This document shows positions 62,834-64,000 of a DNA stretch of 64,000 nt, piece after piece (within the stretch, counting starts at the first letter, position 1; the number at the start of each line of letters is the position of its first letter). Position numbers and translations under genes: made by a program. The notes beneath the pieces are model-generated. The model worked only from the letters and a program-made list of their open reading frames with translations. It was not told the origin of the DNA and did no database searches. This DNA comes from Pseudomonadota bacterium (GTDB lineage Bacteria > Pseudomonadota > Alphaproteobacteria > Rhizobiales > Hyphomicrobiaceae), in the NCBI GenBank assembly GCA_018242295.1, contig JAFECE010000009.1, positions 62,001 to 126,000 of the forward strand, written 5' to 3'.

Positions 62834-64000
62834 ATGAGCTCACCGAAGGTTCAGACGGCCCAGGACGAGGCGACCGGCATCGTCACAATCGCCATCCTCT
62901 TCTTCATTTTTGGCTTCGTGGCGTGGCTCAACGGCCCCCTGATCAGCTTCGTCAAGCTCGCGTTCAATCTCGATGATGTGAACGCCTTTCTCGTGCCGAT
63001 GGCGTTTTACCTCTCTTACTTTTTCCTGGCCCTGCCTGCGTCTGCCGTTCTCCGCCGGACCGGCATGAAGCAGGGCATGGCGATTGGTCTATTCGTGATG
63101 GCGATCGGCTCCGTTGTGTTCGGTGAGTTCACAACGGCGCGCCAGTATTCCGGAACGCTTACGGGACTGTTCGTCATCGGAGCGGGCCTGTCGCTCCTGC
63201 AGACCGCTGCGAATCCCTATGTTTGCATCCTCGGCCCGCACGAGAGCGCGGCCCGCCGCATCGCCCTCATGGGCATCTGCCACAAGTTTGCAGGCGTCCT
63301 CGCGCCGTTCGTTTTCGCGGCGCTCGTGCTGAAGGGCCTCGACAGCTTCGATGCCGAAGTGGCGAGCGCGCCAACGCCTGAAGCCCGCGAAGCATTGCTC
63401 GACGCTTTCGCCGCGCGCGTCTACGGGCCGTACATGCTGATGGCGGCGTTGCTTGGAATGCTCGGACTATGGATTGCCCGCTCGGGGCTGCCCGATCTCA
63501 GAACCGCACCGGCCAAAGATCATTCGGGAAAGTCGAGCATTTTCGATTTTCCGCACCTCTGGCTCGGCGTGCTCTGTCTTTTCCTCTACGTCGGCGTCGA
63601 GGTGCTGGCGGGAGATGCGATCGGACTATACGGAACGGGTTTCGGCCTCTCGCTCGCAGCGACGCGGCTTTTCACGTCTTACACGCTCTTCGCGATGCTC
63701 ATCGGCTATGTCGCCGGCCTTCTCGTCGTGCCGAGCGTCTTCTCACAACAAACCTATCTCGCCCTGTCGGCAGCATTGGGCGTTGTGCTGACAGTCGGCG
63801 CCTATCTGACGACTGGCTACACGTCGGTTGCGTTCATCGCGGCGCTCGGTTTCGCCAACGCGATGATATGGCCCGCGATCTTTCCGCTCGCGATCCGTGG
63901 CCTTGGCGCCCACACCGAGACGGGCTCCGCGCTCCTCATCATGGCGATCTCGGGCGGCGCGCTAATGCCTTACGCGTTCGGCCTGCTGAAGGAACACGTC
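62834..64000 (+). CDS. FucP/GluP-type sugar MFS transporter (partial, runs off the window)
   Basis: The frame from the ATG at 62834 stays open to the window end, giving at least 389 residues starting MSSPKVQTAQDEATGIVTIA. It has ten or more membrane helices. The motifs FFIFGFVAWLNGPLI, MAFYLSYFFLALPAS, LLQTAANPYVCILGP and GICHKFAGVLAP are those of the FucP/GluP sugar:proton symporters. The likely substrate is glucose, galactose or fucose. It is divergent from the iron genes and unrelated to them. Confidence 0.92.
   Translation, partial: MSSPKVQTAQDEATGIVTIAILFFIFGFVAWLNGPLISFVKLAFNLDDVNAFLVPMAFYLSYFFLALPASAVLRRTGMKQGMAIGLFVMAIGSVVFGEFTTARQYSGTLTGLFVIGAGLSLLQTAANPYVCILGPHESAARRIALMGICHKFAGVLAPFVFAALVLKGLDSFDAEVASAPTPEAREALLDAFAARVYGPYMLMAALLGMLGLWIARSGLPDLRTAPAKDHSGKSSIFDFPHLWLGVLCLFLYVGVEVLAGDAIGLYGTGFGLSLAATRLFTSYTLFAMLIGYVAGLLVVPSVFSQQTYLALSAALGVVLTVGAYLTTGYTSVAFIAALGFANAMIWPAIFPLAIRGLGAHTETGSALLIMAISGGALMPYAFGLLKEHV

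Overview
The window is a 64 kb piece of an alphaproteobacterial chromosome, most probably Hyphomicrobium or a close relative (Hyphomicrobiales). The main evidence is a hydroxypyruvate reductase that reads almost line for line like the Hyphomicrobium methylovorum enzyme, with a serine-glyoxylate aminotransferase nearby. Both are serine-cycle enzymes of C1 assimilation. Other order-level markers are a circularly permuted two-piece tmRNA, the alpha-type SspB adaptor, TrcR/DUF1013, DUF4169, DUF1236, and two-gene M16 peptidase pairs. The DNA is GC-rich, so most long antisense frames are shadows. No rRNA, tRNA, CRISPR array, transposase, integrase or phage gene was seen.

Layout. 1-7 kb: tail of a nucleotide-transporter-like MFS protein, infA, cspA, an M15 peptidase, small secreted and membrane proteins, then fumC-DUF4169-RHH and map on the minus strand. 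7-9 kb: a methyltransferase, sspB and the tmRNA gene ssrA side by side, so the tag RNA and its ClpXP adaptor are neighbours. 8.5-17.3 kb, plus strand: a CPBP protease, thyA, a lipoprotein, folA, hflK-hflC-DUF2065, degP, psd-pssA (the phosphatidylethanolamine branch). 17.3-26.4 kb, minus strand: manC, a HerA-like ATPase overlapping a soluble histidine kinase, an exbB-exbD-tonB operon led by a small secreted protein, and a Wzc/Wzz-like protein whose kinase motifs have decayed. 27-31 kb: hprA and sgaA separated by an opposite-strand amidase. 31-34 kb: an ATP-dependent DNA ligase and its MBL exonuclease partner; the ligase gene carries a translated 93-bp palindromic repeat. 34-40 kb: two DUF465 genes, an ArsR/SRPBCC operon, a catalase-like peroxidase, a COG0523 zinc GTPase under a perfect Zur-type palindrome, and a DUF1236 protein. 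40-46 kb: a zinc-ribbon protein of unknown role, an OafA-like acyltransferase, a repeat-rich gap, an acyl-CoA synthetase and a small XRE regulator. 46-61 kb: a SulP transporter, trcR, MaoC, then ribF-ileS-lspA-lipoprotein-M16-M16, pgi and mutL. 61-64 kb: bacterioferritin and a BFD-like ferredoxin with an Irr-like box, and the start of a FucP-type sugar transporter that leaves the window.

The most distinctive non-coding content is several families of intergenic palindromic repeats. One family has three roughly 145-bp copies. A second composite family has four copies in both orientations. A third occurs in gaps and once in frame inside the ligase gene. No complete, wholly new multi-gene system is evident. 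The best leads are the HerA-like ATPase/kinase pair, the in-gene repeat insertion, the kinase-dead Wzc-like protein, and the TonB operon with an uncharacterised leader protein.
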